Both the position numbers and the translations under genes were made by a program. From contig JAPLXQ010000009.1 of the NCBI GenBank assembly GCA_026395995.1, positions 1 to 35,615 on the forward strand: a stretch of DNA of 35,615 nucleotides. Reading direction: 5' to 3'. The notes under the pieces are model-generated. The model was given only the letters and a program-made list of their open reading frames with translations. It ran no database searches and was not told the origin of the DNA. Positions 1 to 7,428 of the stretch are shown here, one piece after another. Each line of letters begins with the position of its first letter. Within the stretch, counting starts at the first letter, position 1. Origin of the DNA: Candidatus Nomurabacteria bacterium. Lineage in GTDB: Bacteria; Patescibacteriota; Minisyncoccia; Phycocordibacterales; UBA9973.

Positions 1-113
1 CCAATGTCAGAAGTATCAATTGTGCATTGAAGAAATATTTGCAATACTACAACTACGAACGATTACATTTAAGTTTAAATTTAAAAACGCCTAATCAAAT
101 TATATCAAAGTGA
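1..113 (+). CDS. Integrase-core (rve) IS transposase, C-terminal fragment cut by the window edge
   Basis: Read from base 3, the frame gives about 36 residues ending in TGA at 111-113. They contain YYNYERLHLSLNLKTPNQ, the usual tail of integrase-core (IS481/IS3-like) transposases, where a YYN-ER-H-L-KTP pattern closes the catalytic domain. The DDE residues lie outside the window. The stop codon falls on the first bases of a 16-bp terminal repeat whose inverse is at 35485-35500. The fragment at 35524-35615 looks like the N-terminus of the same family. Strand and family are well supported; the exact IS family is not. Confidence 0.7.
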   Translation, partial: NVRSINCALKKYLQYYNYERLHLSLNLKTPNQIISK

Positions 114-126
114 TTCCAAGCTATTG
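111..126 (+). repeat. IS right terminal inverted repeat
   Basis: TGATTCCAAGCTATTG is the exact reverse complement of 35485-35500. It lies directly after the transposase tail and overlaps its stop codon, as expected for the downstream end of an IS. No target duplication can be checked because the other end of this copy is outside the window. Confidence 0.7.
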
Positions 127-183
127 GTTAGAATACGATTTATCTATCCATGATATATAAAAATATTTAGCAAATATTTTTAT

Positions 184-212
184 TTGACTTAAACTATTAC
201 TTATAGTATTCT
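184..212 (+). promoter_or_regulatory. Sigma70-type promoter for the 247-1368 gene
   Basis: TTGACT (184-189), a 17-bp spacer and TATTCT (207-212) lie about 35 bp upstream of the start codon. The same design (TTGACT, 17 bp, TATTTT) precedes the orphan gene at 22695. Confidence 0.6.
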
Positions 213-246
213 GAATATAAATTTGTAAATTTAACAACTAAAAAAA

Positions 247-1368
247 ATGACAACAAATATTTCAGTACTTCTAAATGAAGTGAAAAGAATTGAAGATATT
301 GTTATCTTTGAAAACAAAGAGACAAACTTAATGTATTTCAGGCTTGAATTTCAAGACCAAATAATGACTTGCCCTGATGAAAAATCTGCTTTTTTAAGTA
401 TTAGTGTATATTCACAAGTGATTATTTGTAGGCTTCCACAATGGTCAAAAAATTCTTCAGAAGAAATAGCAACATCTAAAGAAAAATATCGCATTTTCTT
501 ACGAAAAGAACGTGAGTGGCTAATTAATCCTGAAATTAAAGAAGCACTTGATAGCTTCCCTGTACTAAGCAGGGAAAAAGATATTAAAAATGCAATCAAT
601 TTTACTCAAATAATTGAGATAAAGCATGACTATATCCATTTAGGTTGTCAAAGTGCTGGTGTTGAAAATCGTGTTTATGTTTTTAGTAATAAACACTGGA
701 TATCAGTTCCCTATAGTGACTTAGGAATATCTTACCCTGTTACTCATTTTGATAAAGCTAGACTTCATTACTTGAAGGGTGGTATACCATGCCTTATTTT
801 GTTAAAAGAAAAGGCAATGAATCCATTATCTTTGTACTTTTTACCTTCAATAAAAGAAGGTGGAAAATATCTTGAAATTCCAAATGCAAAAGATTATCAA
901 GAAAAATATCCTAATAGTAAGTGTGCTGTCTTTAGAAATATTTTTAGTAATTATATTGTGGTGGCTATTGGTTCAGGATTTAGTACAACACCAAAATATT
1001 TTGAACTTTACCGATTAAATTCAAATAATTATTTACCAAATGAAATTGATAATGAAGGAAATTTGATTGGTGATAATGTTAAGTTTGAAAATGAATATTT
1101 TACAGAAAATTATATTCTTGTAAAAGAAAAAAATAATTGGATACCACTTAGCAGTAAAGAAGGGCACAGTGAAAATTTGTTCTCTATTATTTCAACTCAG
1201 ACATGGAGAGTAACACCTTTAGCTGTTGAATACTTTATTGGTAGTACAACTTCTATCGTTAGACCTGAAATTGAAAATGGAGAAATTACTGGAAGGATTC
1301 CAATGCCGGAAACAGTTAAACTTAGTATTGATTCTAGATTTCATTCACAGAAAAAAATTACAAAATAA
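247..1368 (+). CDS. Hypothetical protein, 373 aa
   Basis: I do not recognise this protein. It has no signal peptide, no membrane segment and no catalytic motif that I can name. The sequence is mixed alpha/beta with many aromatic and Lys/Glu/Asn residues, and looks cytosolic. It forms a closed transcription unit: a consensus promoter just upstream, a Rho-independent hairpin just downstream, and convergence with ftsI. It sits beside the IS fragment at the left edge, so it may be accessory cargo. The ORF is long and clean, so it is probably a real gene; function is unknown. Confidence 0.7.
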   Translation: MTTNISVLLNEVKRIEDIVIFENKETNLMYFRLEFQDQIMTCPDEKSAFLSISVYSQVIICRLPQWSKNSSEEIATSKEKYRIFLRKEREWLINPEIKEALDSFPVLSREKDIKNAINFTQIIEIKHDYIHLGCQSAGVENRVYVFSNKHWISVPYSDLGISYPVTHFDKARLHYLKGGIPCLILLKEKAMNPLSLYFLPSIKEGGKYLEIPNAKDYQEKYPNSKCAVFRNIFSNYIVVAIGSGFSTTPKYFELYRLNSNNYLPNEIDNEGNLIGDNVKFENEYFTENYILVKEKNNWIPLSSKEGHSENLFSIISTQTWRVTPLAVEYFIGSTTSIVRPEIENGEITGRIPMPETVKLSIDSRFHSQKKITK

Positions 1369-1385
1369 ATATCATTATTTAGTAA

Positions 1386-1419
1386 ATGCACCGTATATTT
1401 AATATGGTGCATTTTTTTT
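1386..1419 (+). terminator. Rho-independent terminator of the 247-1368 gene
   Basis: ATGCACC (1386-1392) pairs with GGTGCAT (1406-1412), with further A/T pairs inside, followed on the + strand by a run of eight T. It sits between two convergent genes and may also act on ftsI transcripts. Confidence 0.75.
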
Positions 1420-1421
1420 AT

Positions 1422-3137
1422 TTATCTATCCGGTGCCACTTCGTAATAATTTAGCAGAAATTTTGTAATTTCTAAAAATGGATCAGCCCAAGTCTGAGAT
1501 GCATAAGCCACACCCTTTGGGTTAACGGCATATAAAAATATAATAAATTTTGGATTGTAAGCTGGGAAATATCCAAAAAATGAATGTGTATGTCTATCTT
1601 CATAATAACCACCCCCATTTTCTTTAGCCACTTGGGCAGTACCTGTCTTTACCGCAACAGTATAATGTTCAAATTTTGCTGCACCACTCTTGAGTGATTT
1701 ATCCATCACTGTCACGAGCATACGGGTAATTTCTCTTGAAGTTTTTTCTGAGAATTTTACACGCTGCGTAGGATAAACCATTTCTTTTTCACTACCATCA
1801 TTATATTTTATTTTACTGACCAAATGTGGTGTGACTAAATTTCCACCATTTCCGAGAGACGCTAGAGCTCTTACCATTTCAATAGGAGTCATAGCTATAC
1901 CTTGACCAAAGGCAGCATTGGCATATTCTAATTCACGAGGACTATTTAAATTATTTACCAGACCACTTGTCTCATTTGGTAAATCAATTCCTGTTTTATC
2001 TTTTAGACCATAGGAGAGCATATAATTTCTCAAATTCTCTCTTCCTAAATGTTGATACACATAAACCATACCTGTATTGAGGGATTGATTTAAAACATCT
2101 TGCATACTTGTGCCTGGTCCACGTCCCTTTTTGTCGAAATTATTTATCTGTTTTTTCTCAATAATCACAAAACCCTTATCATCATATTTTGTATTTGCAG
2201 TCACCACACCCAAATCAAGCCCAGCAGACATCACTAAAGGTTTTATAACAGAGCCAAACTCATATACATTTTCAACCAAGGGGTTTGAAAAAGTTTTAAC
2301 ATTTTTTATTTTAGAAAAATCATTTGGGTCAAAACTTGGCTTTACATCGAGAGCATAAATAGAACCATCAGCTGGATTCATAATTATCCCACCGATAGAA
2401 TCAATATTATATTTTTCTTTTACTTCCAAAAGTTTATTACTCAAAAATGCTTGGACTGATGGCTCAATGGTCGTAACCAGATCACCAGCTCGTTCTTTGC
2501 TACCAGTAAAAAGTGTTTCTTTTAAATTAGAGAAAACTTCAGCAAAAAAGTTTATATAAGGATTATCTTTATTTCTAGATAAAACATCATTGTATTGTCT
2601 TTCCAAACCATAACGTCCAGCCAGCTCATCACCCTTGAAACCTACCAAACCCAAGCTATGTGCAGCCATATCTCCCCCAGGGTAAAAACGCCATTTTTCT
2701 TTATAGATATTTACACCTTTCATATTAAAACTACTGATCTTATCGGCTTGTTCTTTTGTAAGATGAGTAGCTATTTCTTCATAAGGATCATTTTTTTTAC
2801 TAGCCTTATTAAAAAAAGTATCATGATCAACGGTAATGACAGATGCGATATTTTTATAAGTATTTTCTATGTCTACAATATCTTTATTGGTTATTGCTAA
2901 TTTAAAACCCGAAACTTGTACAGAACCAGAAACTAAAATATTATCTTTACGAGTAAAAGATATTGTACCCCTTTCAAAAATATCTGAAGATGGCGTAGAA
3001 TATTGTCTATCTGCTCTCTGTGAATATGAAGACTGGTGAATTATTTGAACAAAAAAAAGCTTTAATATTAAAGCTCCAGCAAATAACAATATACAAAAAG
3101 AAAGTACTTTTATTCTACCTAAAAAACTATAATTCAT
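1422..3137 (-). CDS. ftsI: Septal peptidoglycan transpeptidase, class B PBP (FtsI/PBP3 type)
   Basis: This enzyme cross-links peptidoglycan at the division site. It has an N-terminal membrane anchor (about residues 8-32), a non-catalytic pedestal domain, then the penicillin-binding transpeptidase domain. All three active-site motifs are present: SVIK with the nucleophile at S296, SLN at 352-354 and KTG at 497-499. The length (571) is normal for the family. It is the last gene of the mraZ-rsmH-ftsL-ftsI unit; its start overlaps the end of ftsL by 11 nt, suggesting translational coupling. No mur or mraY genes follow, so this is a shortened dcw cluster. A class B PBP for elongation is the alternative, but the ftsL partner favours division. 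Confidence 0.93.
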   Translation of the reverse strand: MNYSFLGRIKVLSFCILLFAGALILKLFFVQIIHQSSYSQRADRQYSTPSSDIFERGTISFTRKDNILVSGSVQVSGFKLAITNKDIVDIENTYKNIASVITVDHDTFFNKASKKNDPYEEIATHLTKEQADKISSFNMKGVNIYKEKWRFYPGGDMAAHSLGLVGFKGDELAGRYGLERQYNDVLSRNKDNPYINFFAEVFSNLKETLFTGSKERAGDLVTTIEPSVQAFLSNKLLEVKEKYNIDSIGGIIMNPADGSIYALDVKPSFDPNDFSKIKNVKTFSNPLVENVYEFGSVIKPLVMSAGLDLGVVTANTKYDDKGFVIIEKKQINNFDKKGRGPGTSMQDVLNQSLNTGMVYVYQHLGRENLRNYMLSYGLKDKTGIDLPNETSGLVNNLNSPRELEYANAAFGQGIAMTPIEMVRALASLGNGGNLVTPHLVSKIKYNDGSEKEMVYPTQRVKFSEKTSREITRMLVTVMDKSLKSGAAKFEHYTVAVKTGTAQVAKENGGGYYEDRHTHSFFGYFPAYNPKFIIFLYAVNPKGVAYASQTWADPFLEITKFLLNYYEVAPDR

Positions 3138-3468
3138 TTTGCATTACACTAAGACTACCTAATGAATTTTCACGTTTTGCAAATGTTTTATTTATTTCTT
3201 TAAAACCCATACTATAAGCCATTTTCATATCTACTTTTCCAGATAAAGATAAATATTGTAATTCTAAATTATTTACTTCATTACCGAGAGTTCTAGCTTG
3301 GGCATCAATATTTTTACGAGCCACAATGTTCCAAACCATATTTCCCAACACTAAAACATAACACAAAGATAAGAAAATAATTATGTAAATAAAAGCTTTA
3401 AAAGTTCTATTTTCAATATTATTATTATTTATTATATTTGTATTAAGTTTTAAACTTTGTGTTGTCAT
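3127..3468 (-). CDS. ftsL: FtsL-like divisome membrane protein
   Basis: This is a small bitopic protein of 113 aa with a short cytoplasmic N-terminus, one hydrophobic segment at about residues 25-47 and a predicted coiled-coil periplasmic part (ARTLGNEVNNLELQYLSLSG). That architecture, placed between rsmH and ftsI, is the signature of FtsL, which bridges FtsB/FtsQ and the FtsWI synthase. Sequence conservation in this family is weak, so the call rests on position, size and topology. It starts 4 nt after the rsmH stop. Confidence 0.75.
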   Translation of the reverse strand: MTTQSLKLNTNIINNNNIENRTFKAFIYIIIFLSLCYVLVLGNMVWNIVARKNIDAQARTLGNEVNNLELQYLSLSGKVDMKMAYSMGFKEINKTFAKRENSLGSLSVMQNEL

Positions 3469-3472
3469 ATTT

Positions 3473-4381
3473 TTATATTTTTTCTATTACTCTTAATTTT
3501 GCACTTCTTGATCTAGGATTTTCTTTTATTTCTAAATCAGTTCCTGTGATTGGTTTTTTTGTAATTATTTTTACTATTCCTTCTTGTTCTTTTTCTTTAA
3601 AAAATCTTTTAACGATTCGATCTTCTAAGCTATGGAAGGATATTACGCTCATTCTACCTCCACCTTTCAAGACATCTACTCCTTTGGTCAATCCTTCGGT
3701 TAAAGCTCCTAATTCGTCATTTACGGCTATTCTGAGGGCTTGGAAAGTCTTTGTAGCACAATGTATTCTGCCTTTTTTATATAAATTAGGGACTGATTTC
3801 TTTATCACTTCCACTAACTCAAAAGTAGTTTTTATAGGGGCTACTCCCCTAGCCTCTACTATTCCTTTGGCTATGCGCCTTGAGAATTGTTCTTCACCAT
3901 AACCGTAAATAATGTTTGCGAGATTTTCCTCACCCCAAGTATTTACGACATCTTCCGCTGTGACATCTTCTGGAGAAGGATTTTCTTTCATAGTCATGAG
4001 CAGTGGCTCATCTTTCATAAAAGAAAATCCTCGTCCGGAATTCTCTAATTGATCAGAACTTAGACCTAAGTCTAAAATTATTCCGTCAACTTTTTCTATA
4101 CCTTCTTTTTCTAACACAGAGCTTATTTCTCTAAAATTAGTATTATGAAAACTGATATTTGCTTTTAATCCTTCAAATTTACTTTCAGCTTTTTTAAAAG
4201 CTCCTTTATCTTGATCTATTGCTATAATTGTAGCTTTTGGGAATTTTTGGCAAACTAGGGCACTGTGCCCTCCACCACCAAAAGTACCATCGACAACAAT
4301 AGAATCTTTTGAAAGATTCAAATTATCAACTGTTTCATTTAAAAGAACTGTCTTGTGAACGCTATTCATTCTATTTTTCAC
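3473..4381 (-). CDS. rsmH: 16S rRNA m4C1402 methyltransferase RsmH
   Basis: RsmH uses SAM to methylate N4 of C1402 in the 16S rRNA P site. The N-terminus carries HKTVLLNE and the SAM-binding VVDGTFGGGGHS loop. LDLGLSSDQL and the late ISFHSLEDRIVKRFF signature, both diagnostic of MraW/RsmH, are present. The length (302) is typical. The start overlaps the end of mraZ by 11 nt, the conserved mraZ-rsmH arrangement. The MNSVHKT start at codon 5 is a possible alternative to the listed MKNRMNS start. Confidence 0.96.
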   Translation of the reverse strand: MKNRMNSVHKTVLLNETVDNLNLSKDSIVVDGTFGGGGHSALVCQKFPKATIIAIDQDKGAFKKAESKFEGLKANISFHNTNFREISSVLEKEGIEKVDGIILDLGLSSDQLENSGRGFSFMKDEPLLMTMKENPSPEDVTAEDVVNTWGEENLANIIYGYGEEQFSRRIAKGIVEARGVAPIKTTFELVEVIKKSVPNLYKKGRIHCATKTFQALRIAVNDELGALTEGLTKGVDVLKGGGRMSVISFHSLEDRIVKRFFKEKEQEGIVKIITKKPITGTDLEIKENPRSRSAKLRVIEKI

Positions 4382-4811
4382 TTCCTAATTTTTCTGCTAA
4401 AGCTCCGGCCATTTTTTCTCCATCTTGCTTGTAATTTGCCCAAGTAGCATCGTTCCAGATTTCGACTCTGTCTCCGACTCCGACTAATGCAACCTTACCC
4501 TTTAATCCAATTCTTTCTTTCAAAAAATCAGGAACTAAAATTCTTCCAATTGAATCTACTTCTACATCACTAGCACGTCCGAGCATAAAACGATTGAAAT
4601 TTCTTTTATCAGCTTTCAAAAAAGAAAGTTCGTTGTCATTATCTGTCAAACGACTTGAAACTTTTGACCATTCTTTCATTGTGAAAACGAACAAACAATT
4701 ATCAGGAGCAGGTGCAATTACAACATGCTTACCCATTTCTTTTCGGAATTTTGCTGGAAGTGAAACTCTATTTTTTTCATCTATTGTATGTATGTATTCT
4801 CCGATAAGCAT
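4371..4811 (-). CDS. mraZ: MraZ transcriptional regulator of the division cluster
   Basis: MraZ is a ring-forming AbrB-like DNA-binding protein that regulates its own dcw operon. The two MraZ/SpoVT-like repeats are visible: IDEKNRVSLPAKFRKEMG near the N-terminus and VDSIGRILVPDFLKERIG in the second half. The length (146) is standard. It is the first gene of the cluster and lies just downstream of four CCCAC/ACCAC boxes (TGGG boxes on the coding strand), the known type of MraZ operator, which supports autoregulation. Confidence 0.95.
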   Translation of the reverse strand: MLIGEYIHTIDEKNRVSLPAKFRKEMGKHVVIAPAPDNCLFVFTMKEWSKVSSRLTDNDNELSFLKADKRNFNRFMLGRASDVEVDSIGRILVPDFLKERIGLKGKVALVGVGDRVEIWNDATWANYKQDGEKMAGALAEKLGSEK

Positions 4812-4833
4812 ATATTTTATAATTATTTAATTT

Positions 4834-4886
4834 CCCACTTCTTCCCACTTCATATACATTATAAACCACTTCTTCCCACAATGCTA
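4834..4886 (-). promoter_or_regulatory. MraZ operator and promoter of the division cluster
   Basis: On the coding (-) strand, GTGGG-type boxes lie at 4875-4879, 4865-4869 (GTGGT), 4844-4848 and 4834-4838. Steps are 10, 21 and 10 bp, so all four face the same side of the helix. A TATAAT -10 box (4858-4863) lies between the two pairs, with a weak TAGCAT -35 (4881-4886, 17-bp spacer). MraZ binding to helically phased TGGG repeats is established for the family; occupancy of both sides of the -10 is read from the sequence. Confidence 0.8.
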
Positions 4887-4914
4887 CAAGGTATATTGTC
4901 TATATCTGTGGATA

Positions 4915-4964
4915 ACTCCGACACTTATAAAATAAGGTCGGAGTCCGACAGTTTTCGTCGGACT
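4915..4964. repeat. Tandem interlocking palindromes
   Basis: ACTCCGAC (4915-4922) pairs with GTCGGAGT (4937-4944), and AGTCCGAC (4942-4949) pairs with GTCGGACT (4957-4964). The two hairpins share three bases at 4942-4944, and GTCGGA-G-TCCGAC is itself a palindrome. It lies between the divergent mraZ and 5039 units, upstream of the latter's promoter. No T-run supports a terminator on the + strand. It could be a repeat element or an operator. Confidence 0.6.
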
Positions 4965-4974
4965 AAAAAATTAT

Positions 4975-5002
4975 TTGCTTTTTTAAGCTTTTATTGTATA
5001 CT
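4975..5002 (+). promoter_or_regulatory. Promoter of the 5039-5464 gene
   Basis: TTGCTT (4975-4980), a 16-bp spacer and TATACT (4997-5002) lie about 36 bp before the ATG. No clear Shine-Dalgarno follows. Confidence 0.5.
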
Positions 5003-5038
5003 GTAATTAAATAGAAAATTGTAAAAAAAAATTTAAAA

Positions 5039-5464
5039 ATGGAAGCATCAAAAATAAAGATTTTAAGCCTAAAACCAGATGGGGGTATAAAAACACCATT
5101 CCTTAATTTAAGCTTTTACCTAACCGAAATGTTAGGCCAATCGATCGACAAAAAGGTAATTATGACCTGGAAAAATCCAGAACCAGAAGGTAATTTGTTT
5201 TATGTCAAAAATACAAGCCAATTCTTTGACAAGGAAACTGTACTTGATATTAATTACTTAGAAGGTGGTCAGAGAGTTTATGTCGGCAACAACCCACCTG
5301 CTCTTAAAGTAATAAGACTAACAACGAATGTTTTTACATTAAATGAATTAATTTATTTAATTACAGAAAACTTAAATGAGGATGAGGAAACAAAAATATC
5401 CTCAGAAAAAATCGCTTTTTGTTTTAACGCCAAAGAAAAAATAGTAGTTTTATTTGAAATCTAA
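5039..5464 (+). CDS. Hypothetical protein, 141 aa
   Basis: Not recognised. It is a soluble, mixed alpha/beta small protein without signal peptide, membrane helix or known motif. Repeated beta-like stretches (KVIMTWKN, RVYVGNNPP, EKIVVLFEI) alternate with an acidic helical stretch (NLNEDEETKISSEK). It stands alone, divergent from mraZ, with its own promoter and a strong bidirectional terminator 6 nt after the stop. That isolation supports a real, independently expressed gene. Confidence 0.65.
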   Translation: MEASKIKILSLKPDGGIKTPFLNLSFYLTEMLGQSIDKKVIMTWKNPEPEGNLFYVKNTSQFFDKETVLDINYLEGGQRVYVGNNPPALKVIRLTTNVFTLNELIYLITENLNEDEETKISSEKIAFCFNAKEKIVVLFEI

Positions 5465-5469
5465 AAAAG

Positions 5470-5497
5470 CCCCGCAAAAGCGGGGTTTTAATTTTTT
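5470..5497. terminator. Bidirectional Rho-independent terminator
   Basis: CCCCGC (5470-5475), loop AAAA and GCGGGG (5480-5485) form a GC-rich stem, flanked by A on the left and T on the right. It serves both the + gene at 5039 and the convergent lysS. Confidence 0.85.
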
Positions 5498-5501
5498 CTT
5501 T

Positions 5502-6866
5502 TTATTCTTTAGGACGCATTATCGGGAAGAAAATAACTTCACGGAGATTTTTTTGTTCAGTAAATATTGCCATCAATCTATCGATACCCATACCGAATCC
5601 AGTCATTTGTGGCATACCGTATTCCATAGCAGTAATAAAATCTTCATCGAGATCCATCGCTTCACTATCCCCCGCACTTTTCATTTTTGCTTGAGCTTCT
5701 AGAAGTTCTCTTTGTTTTAATGGATCAACTAATTCAGAATATTGATTTGTAATTTCTGCACCACCGATAATTAGCTGTGCGACTTTTGCTGTACCATCAG
5801 TATTTTGATTTGCTAATGGTTTTAAATCTCCAGGATAATCATCTTTTTGTAAATCTTCTAAAGAGATATTTTGCATATCAATACCAGCATATTGTGTAAG
5901 TAAATCTGCAAATTTTGCTCTAGGCCAAACAGTATCAAAATTTACTTCAACTCCATTACCATCTTTATCATAAACAGTAAAAATACTTTTACCGATGACG
6001 TCTTTTGCTAAAGATTTAAGTAAGGTTTCAGTCCAAGTAATATTTTCTTCAAGTGTGTGATAAGCAGAATACCATTCCATCATTGTGAATTCTTGGATAT
6101 GAGTCGGATCAGAGCCTTCATTTCTAAAGTTTTTACCTATTTCATAAACTGCAGGATAACCACCTACCATAAGCATTTTGTGTTCTATTTCGAGTGATAT
6201 ACGAAGTTTCATATCAATATCTAAATCATTGTGATGAGTTACAAAAGGTTCTGCCATTGCACCCCCTGCTTTGTTTTTCAATATTGGTGTTTCAATTTCT
6301 AAAAATCCTAAATCATCAAAAAACTTTCTAATTTCTTTGATAACTTTTGAACGCAAAATAAAACGGTCTGATACTTCTTTATCAGTTAAAATTTCTAAAT
6401 ATCTTTTTCTAAATCTTTCTTCTGTATCTTGTAGTCCTGCCCATTTTTCAGGAAGTGGAAGCAAAGATTTTGTCATCATTTGCCAATCTTTTACTTCGAT
6501 ACTTTTCTCACCTCTTTTTGTTATAAAAAATATTCCTTGGACTTCTATAAAATCTCCGATGTCTACGACTTCACCAAAAAGATTAAATTTTTCTTCATCG
6601 AGAGAATCTTTTTTAATCAAAGCTTGAAAAGATGTTGAGCCATCGTATAAAGTAGCGAAAACTATCGCACCTTGGCCACGAATAGACATTATTCTACCTG
6701 AAATCCATTTTTGTTCTCCTGATTTTTCTAAATCATCAAAAGACTCGAGTACTTGTGCTAGAGATAATTCTCTTTTAGATTCTGAAACGAAAGGATTAAT
6801 ACCCTTTTCTTTTAAGAGTTCTAATTTTTTTATTCTTGTATCGCGAATTTCTTCTAATGAAGACAT
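5502..6866 (-). CDS. lysS: Lysyl-tRNA synthetase, class II
   Basis: LysS charges tRNA-Lys. It has an N-terminal OB-fold anticodon-binding domain (about 40-135), then the class II catalytic core with motif 2 (FRNEGSDPTHIQEFTMMEWY) and motif 3 (GFGMGIDRLMAIF). I place the start at MSSLEEIRD (6866). The open frame runs 48 nt further upstream to 6914, but those codons fall on a palindromic repeat and do not resemble LysS. That gives about 454 aa, slightly short for the family. It follows greA on the same strand. Confidence 0.95.
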   Translation of the reverse strand: MSSLEEIRDTRIKKLELLKEKGINPFVSESKRELSLAQVLESFDDLEKSGEQKWISGRIMSIRGQGAIVFATLYDGSTSFQALIKKDSLDEEKFNLFGEVVDIGDFIEVQGIFFITKRGEKSIEVKDWQMMTKSLLPLPEKWAGLQDTEERFRKRYLEILTDKEVSDRFILRSKVIKEIRKFFDDLGFLEIETPILKNKAGGAMAEPFVTHHNDLDIDMKLRISLEIEHKMLMVGGYPAVYEIGKNFRNEGSDPTHIQEFTMMEWYSAYHTLEENITWTETLLKSLAKDVIGKSIFTVYDKDGNGVEVNFDTVWPRAKFADLLTQYAGIDMQNISLEDLQKDDYPGDLKPLANQNTDGTAKVAQLIIGGAEITNQYSELVDPLKQRELLEAQAKMKSAGDSEAMDLDEDFITAMEYGMPQMTGFGMGIDRLMAIFTEQKNLREVIFFPIMRPKE

Positions 6867-6898
6867 ATAATTAAATTTAATCGAAGCACCCCTCCTCA

Positions 6899-6923
6899 TT
6901 CCTCCCCTTATCAAGGGGAGGAA
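6899..6923. repeat. Palindromic repeat between greA and lysS
   Basis: TTCCTCCCCTT (6899-6909), ATC and AAGGGGAGGAA (6913-6923) form a perfect 11-bp stem. Reading toward lysS it is followed by GGAGGGG, which resembles a Shine-Dalgarno but lies rather far from the chosen start. A relative lies upstream of rseP (18161-18206). Confidence 0.75.
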
Positions 6924-6928
6924 GTTCC

Positions 6929-7393
6929 TTATTTAACTTCTACTATTTTATAGTTTACCATTCCTGCTGGAGTTTTGAAAGTAATAGTCTCACCTTTTTT
7001 CTTACCGAACAATGCTTCACCGAGTGGTGAATGATTAGACATTTTTCCTTTTGCCATATCTGCTTCTTCTGCACCGACAATAGTATAAGTCTTATTTTCT
7101 CCTGAATTTTCTTTTTGAACAGTCACAGTAGAACCAACACTAATAGTATCTCCACCAGTATTTGTAACAACTGTAGAATTTTTTAAAATAGCTTCAATTT
7201 TTACGATACGCTCTTCGAGCTTACCTTGATCTTCACGAGCCTGATGATATTCCGCATTTTCTGACAGATCACCTAGTGACTTTGCAAACTCTAATGCATC
7301 GATAATCTCCTTTCTTTTAGGGCCTTTTAGGGCTTCTACCTCGATTTCAAGTTCTTTTCTTTTTTCTTCTGTTATATAATCTCCTTTTTGCAT
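6929..7393 (-). CDS. greA: Transcript cleavage factor GreA
   Basis: GreA enters the RNA polymerase secondary channel and stimulates cleavage of backtracked RNA. The N-terminal coiled-coil hairpin carries the tip motif GDLSENAEYHQAREDQ with its acidic residues, and the C-terminal FKBP-like domain ends in FGKKKGETITFKTPAG. The length (154) is typical. It heads a greA-lysS pair. Its probable promoter lies inside the 3' end of the broken RT gene, and the -10 box ends only about 6 nt before the ATG, so the message may be leaderless. Confidence 0.95.
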   Translation of the reverse strand: MQKGDYITEEKRKELEIEVEALKGPKRKEIIDALEFAKSLGDLSENAEYHQAREDQGKLEERIVKIEAILKNSTVVTNTGGDTISVGSTVTVQKENSGENKTYTIVGAEEADMAKGKMSNHSPLGEALFGKKKGETITFKTPAGMVNYKIVEVK

Positions 7394-7399
7394 AAAGTA

Positions 7400-7428
7400 A
7401 TACTACCTTTTTTTTACCAAAAAATCAA
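7400..7428 (-). promoter_or_regulatory. greA promoter, possibly giving a leaderless mRNA
   Basis: On the - strand, TTGATT (7423-7428), a 17-bp spacer and TAGTAT (7400-7405) precede the greA ATG (A at 7393). The expected start of transcription falls at or next to the ATG. The site overlaps the last codons of the RT pseudogene. Confidence 0.55.

Noticed and set aside
3459-3902. 147-codon frame antisense to rsmH
   Set aside because: It overlaps the well-conserved RsmH C-terminus and shows no coding character.
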